This document shows positions 16,818 to 23,288 of a DNA stretch of 23,288 bases, piece by piece. Source of the stretch: Chloroflexi bacterium UBA4730 (lineage in GTDB: Bacteria > Chloroflexota > Limnocylindria > P2-11E); assembly GCA_002404155.1 (NCBI GenBank), contig DHJC01000075.1, forward strand, positions 1 to 23,288. Direction: 5' to 3'. The translations under genes were made by a program, and so were the position numbers. Each line of letters opens with the position of its first letter. Position 1 is the first letter of the stretch. The notes beneath the pieces are model-generated. The model ran no database searches and was not told where the DNA came from. It was given only the letters and a program-made list of their open reading frames with translations.

Positions 16818-19036
16818 TTGAGTGTCTCCGGATGGTCGGCGAGATACGCCAGCAACGCGAGCAGCGCGCGCCCGGTCGAACGCAGCGCGTCGCCGCTGGG
16901 CGCGGTGTCATCGGTGGCGCTGCTGCCGACCTGGAACGTCGGAGCGCGCGCGCCGACCGCCGCGAGCGTGCGTGGCAGTGCCGACGTGCTCTGTCGCACC
17001 GACGGCTCGCCGAGCGCTGCGGCGACGCGCCCGGCGACACGACTGCTCCCAGCCGGGTTCTGCGCGTCGCTCGGATCTGGCTGGATGAACACTCGGTTTC
17101 CGAGGGCGCTCGGGATCCACACGACCGCCGTCAGTCGAGCCGACTCAGCAGGGGTGAGGCTGCGCAGCGCGGCCTTGAGCCCGGCCCAGTCGTATTGCTG
17201 CGAGCCCACCGCGACGAAGATCACATCTCCGGCGAGCGGCGACGATCGCACGGCGTCGGCCGCCGCAACCAGCGCTGCGGCGGCCGTGGCTTCGTTCCGC
17301 GCCGGTGCGTAGTCGAGGTAGTGGGTACTCGGCGCGGCGTCGTACGGCGCGGCCACGAGCAGTAGCGGGCCACCCGGTGAACGACCAGCCACTTTGGCGA
17401 CAACGTTGACACCGCCGATTGCCGTCGGGGGTGCGGCGACCGAAAACGAGACGTTCACATCCAGCTGAACGGCAACCTGACCCCGCACCGGCGGCGGCAA
17501 ATCACGTCCGATGAGCGTGCTGAACGACGGTGGCGTCATTGCGATGGTCGGGATCGGATAGTCGGCAGAGGGCAGCAGGCCGGCGGGGTTGTCGGTCAAC
17601 ACGATCAGACCAATTCCCCCGGCACGCTGCACAAAGCCCTCCCAGGCGGAAACGCCGCTTTGCACGGACGTGGACACGACGGCGATCCGACCACTCAGGG
17701 CGCTGTTAAAACTCCTCCCACCGATGCTCGATCCGCCGGCCACGTCAACGATCGCCAGTGCGCCGCTGACGTTCGCGTCGGCAGGAGTCAGGGCCACAAG
17801 GTCGGGCCCGAGCGACACGCTGCGTCCTCCGTTGCTGGCACTCGCCGCGCTCACCACGACGATCTGCTCGCGGATCGGCACGAGCGTGCCGCCGATTCGG
17901 CTGCGGATGAGCTCGGCAGCTGCCGCGGCACCGCCGGTCTGCGCGACTCGGCCCTCGAAACGTGGACCGGTCAGTTCTTGCGCGAGCGCCAGCGCGTTCG
18001 ACGCGTTGAACCGGTCGGCGACCTGGAGCGCAAACGCGAGCGGACTAGGCCTCAGCAGCGCCGGTGCGGCCAGGACGACCGCGATGACCCCGATGCCGAG
18101 CGCTTGGCGCGAGGAGACGAGGCGGAACACATCGAGCCGCTGTGCGCGCTGGGCGAGCGCGTCAGCGAACAGGTTGATGCTGACGACCGCAGCAAGCAGA
18201 GCTCCGATCGGCGCCAGCACGGCAACGGTGTTGCCGTACAGGTCATAGATCGGGCGTGTCGTACCCAGCAGGCTCGCCCACTCGGGATCGGTCGGCAGGT
18301 TGAGCGGCTGGGTGAACAGGTCGATCAACGTCGCGCCACCGACGAAGATCCGGATGAGGGCGAGCTCGCCAAGCAGGAGAAGGACGGCCGAGACCTGCAG
18401 GGCCCCGACGGTCAGCAGTGCGGGCGCGATGTTCGGCAAGAGGTGACGAAGCACCACGCGCTGCTCGGACATTCCGAGCGCGCGCGCGGTCTCGATGAAT
18501 GGACGGGCGGCCTCGGTTCGCGTGGCCCGGCGCGCGTGATGGAAGGCGTCACCCCAGCCAACGAGGCCGAGAGCGAGGATGAAGGCGAGCGCCCCCGCGT
18601 ACACGTTGAAGGCGATGACCGCGAGGAGCGCGGCGATTGTCGCTGGCACCGAGGAGAGTCCCAGCGCCAGGCGGCAGAGCCACAGCTCCGTGCGTCCACC
18701 CTGCCACCCCGCGAACACGCCTAAGAACGCGCCGATGCCAAGCCGCAGCCCACCTGCGGCGAAGGCGATGACGAAGGTGTTGCGGGCGCCCCACAGCAGG
18801 AGCGACAGCCGGTCTCGACCCGCCGCATCGGTACCCAGGGGGAACGTCGGGCTCGGGTCGTACGGAGGAAGATTCCCTTGAAACAGGAAGTTGGTGTCCC
18901 AGGGGTCGTGCGGCGCGATGATCGGGCCGTAGAGCGCGAGGCCGATCATGACGGCGATCGCGGTCGTGCCGACCACGAGCGCCCAGTCGATAGAACGCCG
19001 GGGCTTGCGCCGGACCGGTCGGCCGGTTGTTGCCAC
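16814..19036 (-). CDS. DppC-like ABC permease fused to degenerate PA/M28 peptidase region
   Basis: A 740-residue protein. Residues 1-295 are a peptide/nickel-type permease: N-terminal helix, LGTDAAGRDRLS loop and the EAA motif for the ATPase contact (EAARPFIETARALGMSEQRV, about 175-194). A further helix (about 312-328) leads to an external region: M28-like start (RFEGRVAQTGGAAAAAELI), PA-like segment (about 410-500), then an M28 core. The metal site is lost: the usual His of GAHYD is P564 (AAPYDA), the DDN motif is replaced around 574-585, and the EE pair is QQ (613-614). The outer part is probably a binding rather than a catalytic domain (inference). GTG start with no strong ribosome site; 27 bases after the DppB-like gene. 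Confidence 0.85.
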   Translation of the reverse strand: MATTGRPVRRKPRRSIDWALVVGTTAIAVMIGLALYGPIIAPHDPWDTNFLFQGNLPPYDPSPTFPLGTDAAGRDRLSLLLWGARNTFVIAFAAGGLRLGIGAFLGVFAGWQGGRTELWLCRLALGLSSVPATIAALLAVIAFNVYAGALAFILALGLVGWGDAFHHARRATRTEAARPFIETARALGMSEQRVVLRHLLPNIAPALLTVGALQVSAVLLLLGELALIRIFVGGATLIDLFTQPLNLPTDPEWASLLGTTRPIYDLYGNTVAVLAPIGALLAAVVSINLFADALAQRAQRLDVFRLVSSRQALGIGVIAVVLAAPALLRPSPLAFALQVADRFNASNALALAQELTGPRFEGRVAQTGGAAAAAELIRSRIGGTLVPIREQIVVVSAASASNGGRSVSLGPDLVALTPADANVSGALAIVDVAGGSSIGGRSFNSALSGRIAVVSTSVQSGVSAWEGFVQRAGGIGLIVLTDNPAGLLPSADYPIPTIAMTPPSFSTLIGRDLPPPVRGQVAVQLDVNVSFSVAAPPTAIGGVNVVAKVAGRSPGGPLLLVAAPYDAAPSTHYLDYAPARNEATAAAALVAAADAVRSSPLAGDVIFVAVGSQQYDWAGLKAALRSLTPAESARLTAVVWIPSALGNRVFIQPDPSDAQNPAGSSRVAGRVAAALGEPSVRQSTSALPRTLAAVGARAPTFQVGSSATDDTAPSGDALRSTGRALLALLAYLADHPETLK

Positions 19037-19062
19037 CGCGCGCTGGACGACCCCTCGTCCGA

Positions 19063-19983
19063 TTATCCGCTGACCACGCCGGTGCGTGCAGTGACGAGAT
19101 CCAGTCCGAGCTCGATGAGAACGAATAGGCCGCCAAGCAGCGCCACACAGCAGAGCAGGACCGGAAGGTCTTGGACGTTGACCGCGCGGAGTGCGAGCCC
19201 TCCCAGGCCGGGCCAGACGAACAGGAACTCGACGATCACAAGTGCGCCGAGCACCAGGCGGACACCCGTGAGCACGGCCTCGCCCAGCGTGCCGTACATG
19301 TTTGGGACGAGGTGCCCGTAGATCACAGCGCGCTCACTCAGCCCCTTCGCGCGAGCGGTGCGCGCGAAGTCGCGCGCGTTGAGCTCCGTCGCCGACAGGG
19401 CGACCAGTCGGGTCACGGCCGCCGCCGGGCCGATCGCGAGTGCGAGCACCGGAATGATCAGGTGCGCGTCCAAGCCGAAGCCGTACACCGGAACCACGCT
19501 GTGACCCACGCGCCCCGTGATCTCGACCGCGAGCACCTGCAGCAGGAACGCGACGAAGAACGCTGGAAGTGCGATCCCGAGATTGTTGAGCGCGCGCAAT
19601 GCTCCGACCGCCCGCTTCGGCGCGTGCAGCGCGACCCAAAAACCAACCGGCACACCCACAATGACGGCGAGCAGCGCGGCCGGCACCAAAAGGAATGCGC
19701 TGTTAACGGCGGCCAACCCGACCAAGACGGGCAAGGTCGTGTTCGACTTCGCCGCGAGATCGCCGGTAGGACCGGTGGCGAGACCGACCGGGTTCGCGTT
19801 CGGGTGCAGCAGCCAAACCGTGAGGTCACTGGCGCCGAGACTGACCTGCCCGGTGTTTGCCGAGAATCGCGCCGTGGCCAGAGCGAAGAGCACAAGGCTC
19901 ACCGCCACGATCACCACTCCGGAGCTCACAAGAGCGATGATCGGCACCAGGGAGCTGCGGCCCCTTAGCGCGCTCTGCATCAT
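19063..19983 (-). CDS. DppB-like ABC transporter permease
   Basis: A 306-residue permease of the peptide/nickel uptake family with about six membrane helices. The EAA loop reads ELNARDFARTARAKGLSERA followed by VIYGHLVPN (about residues 195-225), and FVWPGLGGLALRAV near the end is typical of DppB/OppB. It would form the membrane channel with the DppC-like fusion downstream. A long loop (about 40-85) follows the first helix, as in this family. No ATPase or substrate-binding protein is in the window, so these must be encoded elsewhere or shared. The ATG at 19983 has only a weak ribosome site. Confidence 0.88.
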   Translation of the reverse strand: MMQSALRGRSSLVPIIALVSSGVVIVAVSLVLFALATARFSANTGQVSLGASDLTVWLLHPNANPVGLATGPTGDLAAKSNTTLPVLVGLAAVNSAFLLVPAALLAVIVGVPVGFWVALHAPKRAVGALRALNNLGIALPAFFVAFLLQVLAVEITGRVGHSVVPVYGFGLDAHLIIPVLALAIGPAAAVTRLVALSATELNARDFARTARAKGLSERAVIYGHLVPNMYGTLGEAVLTGVRLVLGALVIVEFLFVWPGLGGLALRAVNVQDLPVLLCCVALLGGLFVLIELGLDLVTARTGVVSG

Positions 19984-20402
19984 CGGAGACTACCGCCCTG
20001 TCGGATGAATGAACCCGCACCGTCCTTGAAGCCCGAAAGCAGAACCTCGAGACGCGCCGCTGGATCGCCGGAAACTGAACCGCAGCGAGTAATGCGCTCG
20101 CGCACTCGCCCGCCTGGTTCGGCCGGCGCACCCATTCACCCTGCTTTGCGTGCGCGGGCCGTGGCGGTGGCACGCGCACTTGAGCCGCATATCTGACAGT
20201 GCGCGCGCGTGTCGCGAAGCACATCGGGCGATGGCTGCGATCAAGAGCAGCCACCACGTCCTGCGTGTGATGGCGCACGCGCCGCCGGCCGCGCTGGCAG
20301 GCCAGCAAGCAGGCGCGGCCTGTGGTTAGAGTATAGCAGAAAAAGTAGTACTATACGGGGACTATACGAGCGCAAAGGTCCTTGTCGGAAGGTGGCGTCA
20401 GA
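19984..20402. other. Divergent intergenic region with repeats
   Basis: About 420 bases between the permease operon and the second redox-peptide operon. No credible gene is seen; open frames are Arg/Ala-rich shadows. The right end (20325-20368) is strikingly AT-rich and holds the palindrome and direct repeats listed separately. Confidence 0.5.
20331..20368 (+). promoter_or_regulatory. Operator-like repeats upstream of the signal peptidase operon
   Basis: ACTATACG occurs at 20350-20357 and 20361-20368, 11 bp apart (one helical turn), with the inverse GTATAG at 20331-20336. The overlapping AAGTAGTACTATAC (20343-20356) matches the element at 12612-12626 upstream of the first module. The ATG of the next gene is 34 bases beyond the last repeat. 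Probable promoter/operator. Confidence 0.5.
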
Positions 20403-20957
20403 ATGCACGGAGTGCCCGGCGTGCGCCGGTCGGCCCATCGGCGCACGGCGACCGCGATTTGGCTCGGCTTAGCCCGTGCGCTGCTTAGGCGTCGACTCTG
20501 GCGCGTAGAGGTCGACGGCTACAGCATGGCTCCGACTCTGGTCCCCGGGCAGATCGTGTGGTGCGAATCCCGGCCCCCAATCGAAGACCTTCGAGTCGGC
20601 GACATCGTCGTTCTCGGAGCCCCGAAGCGTCGTCCAGTTGAGGCTGGGGTCGACCATGCCTCCGGTGAAGGCATTCGCAGACGCGCCGATCTCAGTGCAC
20701 CTGCGCCGCGGCTCGAGCACTCGCCCGGCGACATGGAGCTCGAGATAAAGCGACTCAGCGCGCTACCGGGGCAGGACGCCTCGCCGCAGCGGCCAGGGCC
20801 GCCGAGCGGGTACTGCGAGGTGCTGGGCGACAACCCCGAGCAGAGCGCCGCCGCTCGCCTCTTCGGGCCGATTCCACTCCGCTACATCGTAGCGCGGGCC
20901 CTCTTGGTTCCGTCCCCGCAGCCGCACCAACCCGTGGGAGGTCATCCAGAGCGGTGA
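20403..20957 (+). CDS. Signal peptidase I (S26 family)
   Basis: A 184-residue serine/lysine protease that removes signal or leader sequences at the outer membrane face. Catalytic Ser41 lies in DGYSMAPTL and Lys116 in EIKRLSALPG; the third conserved box reads YCEVLGDNPEQSAAARLFGPI. The N-terminus has one weak hydrophobic stretch (about 16-28) among many Arg. The ATG at 20403 has GGAAGGTGG upstream; TTG 20382 is an alternative. Its stop overlaps the next start as GTGA. Heading an operon of MauD, MauE and Cys-rich peptides, it is likely the dedicated processing enzyme for them (inference). Confidence 0.88.
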   Translation: MHGVPGVRRSAHRRTATAIWLGLARALLRRRLWRVEVDGYSMAPTLVPGQIVWCESRPPIEDLRVGDIVVLGAPKRRPVEAGVDHASGEGIRRRADLSAPAPRLEHSPGDMELEIKRLSALPGQDASPQRPGPPSGYCEVLGDNPEQSAAARLFGPIPLRYIVARALLVPSPQPHQPVGGHPER

Positions 20958-21487
20958 CATTCATCGAGGCAGCCGTCGCCGCAGCGGTTCTTCTCGGACT
21001 CGCCAACACGGCTGTCTTGCTGCTACTCGTAAGAATCGCGTCGCAAGAACCGGCCATGGAGACGCAAAAGGGCCTTCCCCTCGGCTCCGCGCTTCCGGCC
21101 TTCGATACGACAGCCCTCGATGGCACGCGCGTCACCGAGAAGGACGCCACATCGCATCTCGTCTTGTTTCTGGGCGCTTCGTGCCGACCCTGCCACCAAG
21201 TCGCGCGCGAGCTGGCGACCGCAGAGACTAAGCTGCTGGCGCAGCTTTTCATCCTGGTCACCGGAGATGCTCCGCGCCTCGGGGACAACCTATTCGACCT
21301 GCTGGCATTCATGCCCCGCAACGTCGTCGCGCACGATCCCAGGCGTGAACTCGCTGACCGCTTAGGGATGCCTGGCACGCCGTTCGTCTATGCGATCGAC
21401 CCAACCGGACGAGTGCGCGCCAAGACGCTCAACGTCAGCGCGGCGCGTCTTGATTCGCTGGCGGGCCGGATCCTGGGACCCGCGTGA
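20954..21487 (+). CDS. MauD-like membrane-anchored thioredoxin
   Basis: A 177-residue protein: membrane anchor at about residues 5-27, then a thioredoxin fold with C77-R-P-C80 (LFLGASCRPCH) and a cis-proline loop MPGTPFVYAID. The GTG start overlaps the signal peptidase stop, and its own stop overlaps the MauE start, so the three genes are co-translated. It is a close paralogue of the gene at 22495 (shared LAFMP, DPRRELADRLGMPG) and more distant from that at 13058. The likely role is oxidative folding or isomerisation of the Cys-rich peptides downstream. Confidence 0.85.
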   Translation: MTFIEAAVAAAVLLGLANTAVLLLLVRIASQEPAMETQKGLPLGSALPAFDTTALDGTRVTEKDATSHLVLFLGASCRPCHQVARELATAETKLLAQLFILVTGDAPRLGDNLFDLLAFMPRNVVAHDPRRELADRLGMPGTPFVYAIDPTGRVRAKTLNVSAARLDSLAGRILGPA

Positions 21488-21969
21488 ACGGCTTCGCCGT
21501 CGTTCTCGAGTTGTTCCTCGCATCGTCCCTGCTGGTGGCGGCGAGTCAGAAGCTGCTCCAGACGGAGGCGTGGCGCGCCTCACGGGTTGACATCGCCCCG
21601 GACATTCCGGTGACGCTCTGGCGATCACTGCCGTTCGTGGAGACGCTCGTGGGGGTTGGTCTCGCGATCGGCTTCCGGCCGTGGGCTGGCGTCGCCGCCG
21701 TCGCACTCTTCGGAATGTTCGGGATCGTGCTCGCCATCGCCTACCGGAACGGTGTCCGCGCGGATTGCAACTGTTTCGGCGCGTTCCTGCCGACGAAAGT
21801 GGGCCCTGTGGCGATCGGCCGAGCCATCGCCCTCGCGCTCATGTCGGTCGCACTCGTGCGCATCGGCGATCCCGCCGCCGCCACTGGTGCGCTGGCGCTG
21901 AGCGTTCCGCTGACGGTCACCGCCCTCGTATCACTCTACGGGACCCTGCGACCGATGTTGTCGAGGTAG
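21484..21969 (+). CDS. MauE/DoxX-like redox membrane protein
   Basis: A 161-residue integral membrane protein with about four helices and the CNCFG motif (C95, C97), typical of MauE-like proteins. GTG start overlapping the MauD stop (GTGA). SQKLL near residue 21 corresponds to the VEKL of the copy at 13684. It probably passes electrons between the membrane and the adjacent thioredoxin-like protein. Confidence 0.85.
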   Translation: MNGFAVVLELFLASSLLVAASQKLLQTEAWRASRVDIAPDIPVTLWRSLPFVETLVGVGLAIGFRPWAGVAAVALFGMFGIVLAIAYRNGVRADCNCFGAFLPTKVGPVAIGRAIALALMSVALVRIGDPAAATGALALSVPLTVTALVSLYGTLRPMLSR

Positions 21970-21997
21970 TCGCACGAAACTGCGGAAGGAGGTACCC

Positions 21998-22145
21998 GTG
22001 GCGGGAGTCCTCGGCCAGTGCTGTCCGGCGTCACGCCCGTGAAGCGGCGAAGGCCCGCGATCCATTCGCGAACCATATGTACGCGCGCTCGACCGCGTGC
22101 GTCCCGGGCGATCCATGGACCCATACCGGCTGCTCACTGTGTTAG
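21998..22145 (+). pseudogene. Frameshifted small peptide gene, sibling of the 54-aa Cys-rich peptide
   Basis: GTG 21998 is preceded by a near-perfect AAGGAGGT. The first frame reads MAGVLGQCCPASRP and stops. Skipping one base in the CCC at about 22035-22038 gives SRREAAKARDPFANHMYARS and ends TGCSLC at 22145. The start (MAGVLG) and KARDPFA parallel MARFLG and KACDPYA of the next gene. The restored peptide would be about 48 residues with fewer Cys. It may be a real frameshift or an assembly error in a C run. An overlapping hydrophobic frame (22115-22279) is a weaker alternative. Confidence 0.55.
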
Positions 22146-22223
22146 TGCGCGTGCTGCTGGCTCCCGACGTGTTCACGAGCGTGCTCATCGCGGTAACGAC
22201 GAAAGAAAGGAGGGCCTACAAGA

Positions 22224-22388
22224 GTGGCGAGATTTCTCGGGTCACTGATATCCCGTGTCGCGCCCCTGCGACGGGCTAAAGCATGCGATCCCTACGCCCA
22301 CTGCGCCGAATGCGATTACAGCTGCGGCAGTTGCCTGGACGTCTACTACAACAAGGGTTGCTGCATCGGCGGATGCGTCTGCTGTTAA
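22224..22388 (+). CDS. 54-residue peptide with 10 cysteines
   Basis: Begins at GTG 22224 with AAAGGAGG about ten bases upstream and ends at TAA 22388. The N-terminal 20 residues (MARFLGSLISRVAPLRRAKA) are basic and amphipathic, like a leader; no classical signal peptide is present. The C-terminal 34 residues carry 10 Cys: C21, 27, 30, 34, 37, 46, 47, 51, 53 and 54, mixed with Tyr, Gly and Asp, and ending in CVCC. The leader-core layout with a signal peptidase, two thioredoxins and MauE around it suggests a secreted disulfide-rich peptide. Metal binding is an alternative. I do not recognise the family. Confidence 0.8.
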   Translation: MARFLGSLISRVAPLRRAKACDPYAHCAECDYSCGSCLDVYYNKGCCIGGCVCC

Positions 22389-22396
22389 CCCGAGCT

Positions 22397-22431
22397 GCGG
22401 GCGTGCACGGGCACAGCCAGTGCACGCCCGC
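22397..22431 (+). terminator. Perfect 12-bp hairpin after the Cys-rich peptide gene
   Basis: GCGGGCGTGCAC and GTGCACGCCCGC form a perfect 12-bp stem with an 11-base loop, starting eight bases after the peptide stop. No U-run follows, so it may be a partial terminator, or an mRNA-stabilising structure that raises peptide expression relative to the next gene. Confidence 0.7.
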
Positions 22432-22494
22432 GCGTCAGCGGACGCTGGCGGATACGAACCCGTCGCCGCGGACACCTCCGCGTATTGCCGCGCC

Positions 22495-23028
22495 ATGAGC
22501 TGGCTCGATGCCGGGGTCGTATTCGCACTTGGCCTCGCTGCGGTCGACGGCGTTCTCATCGCGCTGCTTGCACGTTCGCCCGAGGACGACAGCGGCGCCA
22601 GCGGAACGCGATTCGGTCTGCCAATTGGGGCTGCGCTGCCCTCGTTCGTGGCCAACGCTTGCAACGGCAGGCAGGTAACGGAAGCGAGCGCCCACGGGCG
22701 ATTGCTACTCTTCGTCGGGAACGACTGCCACAGTTGTCATCCGCTAGTGGCTGAGCTGGCCGCGATCGATTCGCGGGAACGATCGGGCCTGCTGATCATC
22801 GTCGTCGACCCCGTCTCCAAGGGGCACGACAACGTCGTGCAGGCACTTGCGTTCATGCCCCAACAACTTGTCATCTACGATCCGGCCCGCGAAATCGCAG
22901 ATCGGTTGGCAATGCCCGGCGTTCCGTTCCTTTATGCGATCGATCTTCATGGCCGTGTTCGCGCGAAGCACGCTGTCTTCTCCGCGGAACTGGTGCGATC
23001 GCTCGTGAAGTTCACCATCGCTCACTAA
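22495..23028 (+). CDS. Second MauD-like membrane-anchored thioredoxin of the operon
   Basis: 177 residues from ATG 22495, the same length as the paralogue at 20954. Membrane anchor about 6-26; active site C78-H-S-C81 (LLLFVGNDCHSCH); cis-proline loop MPGVPFLYAID; an extra Cys at 56. No good ribosome site is visible. The frame is open upstream to 22255, but that part overlaps the Cys-rich peptide in another frame and is not domain-like. Two different CxxC dipeptides (RP and HS) in one operon suggest a division of labour, for example oxidase and isomerase (inference). Confidence 0.8.
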   Translation: MSWLDAGVVFALGLAAVDGVLIALLARSPEDDSGASGTRFGLPIGAALPSFVANACNGRQVTEASAHGRLLLFVGNDCHSCHPLVAELAAIDSRERSGLLIIVVDPVSKGHDNVVQALAFMPQQLVIYDPAREIADRLAMPGVPFLYAIDLHGRVRAKHAVFSAELVRSLVKFTIAH

Positions 23029-23122
23029 CGTCGTCCGGGGGTTCCGAACGCCCAAACTTCAGGGGTCCAGCTAGGCAACGTCCGACGGCGACCGTTCGCG
23101 GCGTCGGCGAGCGTGGCTCGGG

Positions 23123-23218
23123 CGCCTGTTGCTGTTCGTCGGCAACGATTGCCACAGTTGCCATCCGCTCGTTGCTGAGCTCACCACGCTCGATGGTGCC
23201 CGTTCCAGTCCCACGTAG
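23123..23218 (+). pseudogene. Broken third copy of the MauD-like gene
   Basis: The frame reads RLLLFVGNDCHSCHPLVAEL, then TTLDGARSSPT and a stop. The first 20 residues are identical to the active-site segment of the gene at 22495, but the codons differ at many third positions. The upstream anchor and downstream half are missing. It is an old duplication remnant rather than a recent copy. Confidence 0.8.
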
Positions 23219-23288
23219 AGCACGGCCTGCCTAGGGAGCTGCTGAAAAAGGCGCCTACGTTGCTTGCCTCCTGCATCCTCTTTCGGTA

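Noticed and set aside
17660..18724. 354-codon plus-strand ORF
   Set aside because: Antisense to the permease fusion; Arg/Asp/Gln-rich shadow with no domain.
22115..22279. Hydrophobic small ORF overlapping the peptide genes
   Set aside because: No ribosome site of its own, and it overlaps the better-supported Cys-rich peptide and its sibling.
23235..23260. Possible insertion-sequence end (GAGCTGCTGAAAAAG)
   Set aside because: Resembles terminal repeats of some IS elements, but no partner repeat or transposase is in the window.

Overview
The window is a high-G+C stretch (roughly 60-65% by eye). Many genes start with GTG or TTG, Shine-Dalgarno sites are GGAGG-like, and stop/start overlaps of the GTGA and TTGA type are common. 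This suggests an environmental actinobacterium-like or Chloroflexota/Dormibacterota-like soil organism. There is no rRNA or other marker gene, so the lineage is an inference. I saw no tRNA, rRNA or CRISPR array.

Layout. (1) 1-3.6 kb: a small protein with a STAS-like core, a large membrane protein on the minus strand, a small membrane protein, and a minus-strand membrane protein with a potassium-channel-like pore loop. (2) 4.0-6.65 kb, minus strand: an operon of a chymotrypsin-fold serine protease, an 81-aa protein resembling the protease's own N-terminal domain, and a two-HKD phospholipase D-like enzyme. (3) 7.1-10.9 kb, plus strand: a small ORF, a frameshifted unknown gene, a tyrosinase/polyphenol oxidase and a DUF2182 membrane protein. 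(4) 11.0-14.2 kb: an IS3-family transposase remnant, an ECF sigma factor with a single-pass membrane protein, then a Tat-signal protein with 12 cysteines followed by MauD-like and MauE-like redox genes. (5) 14.7-15.6 kb: a scar where an internal piece of hsdM abuts an ECF sigma gene that has lost its 3' half. (6) 15.7-20.0 kb, minus strand: a DppB-like permease, a DppC-like permease fused to a degenerate PA/M28-peptidase region, and a membrane protein. (7) 20.4-23.2 kb: signal peptidase I, MauD, MauE, a frameshifted small peptide gene, an intact 54-aa peptide with 10 cysteines, a perfect 12-bp hairpin, a second MauD-like gene and a broken third MauD copy.

The most interesting content is the pair of modules at 12.7-14.2 kb and 20.4-23.2 kb. 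Each combines a small, extremely Cys-rich secreted-type product with a membrane-anchored thioredoxin (MauD-like) and a MauE/DoxX-like membrane protein that could pass electrons or disulfides to it. Neither module contains methylamine dehydrogenase. The second also has its own signal peptidase. Both promoters carry a similar AT-rich palindromic motif (AGTA-N1/2-TACT), which also occurs upstream of the tyrosinase cluster. I interpret these as disulfide-rich secreted peptide systems with dedicated oxidative folding; their biological role (bacteriocin, metallopeptide, cofactor peptide) is unknown.
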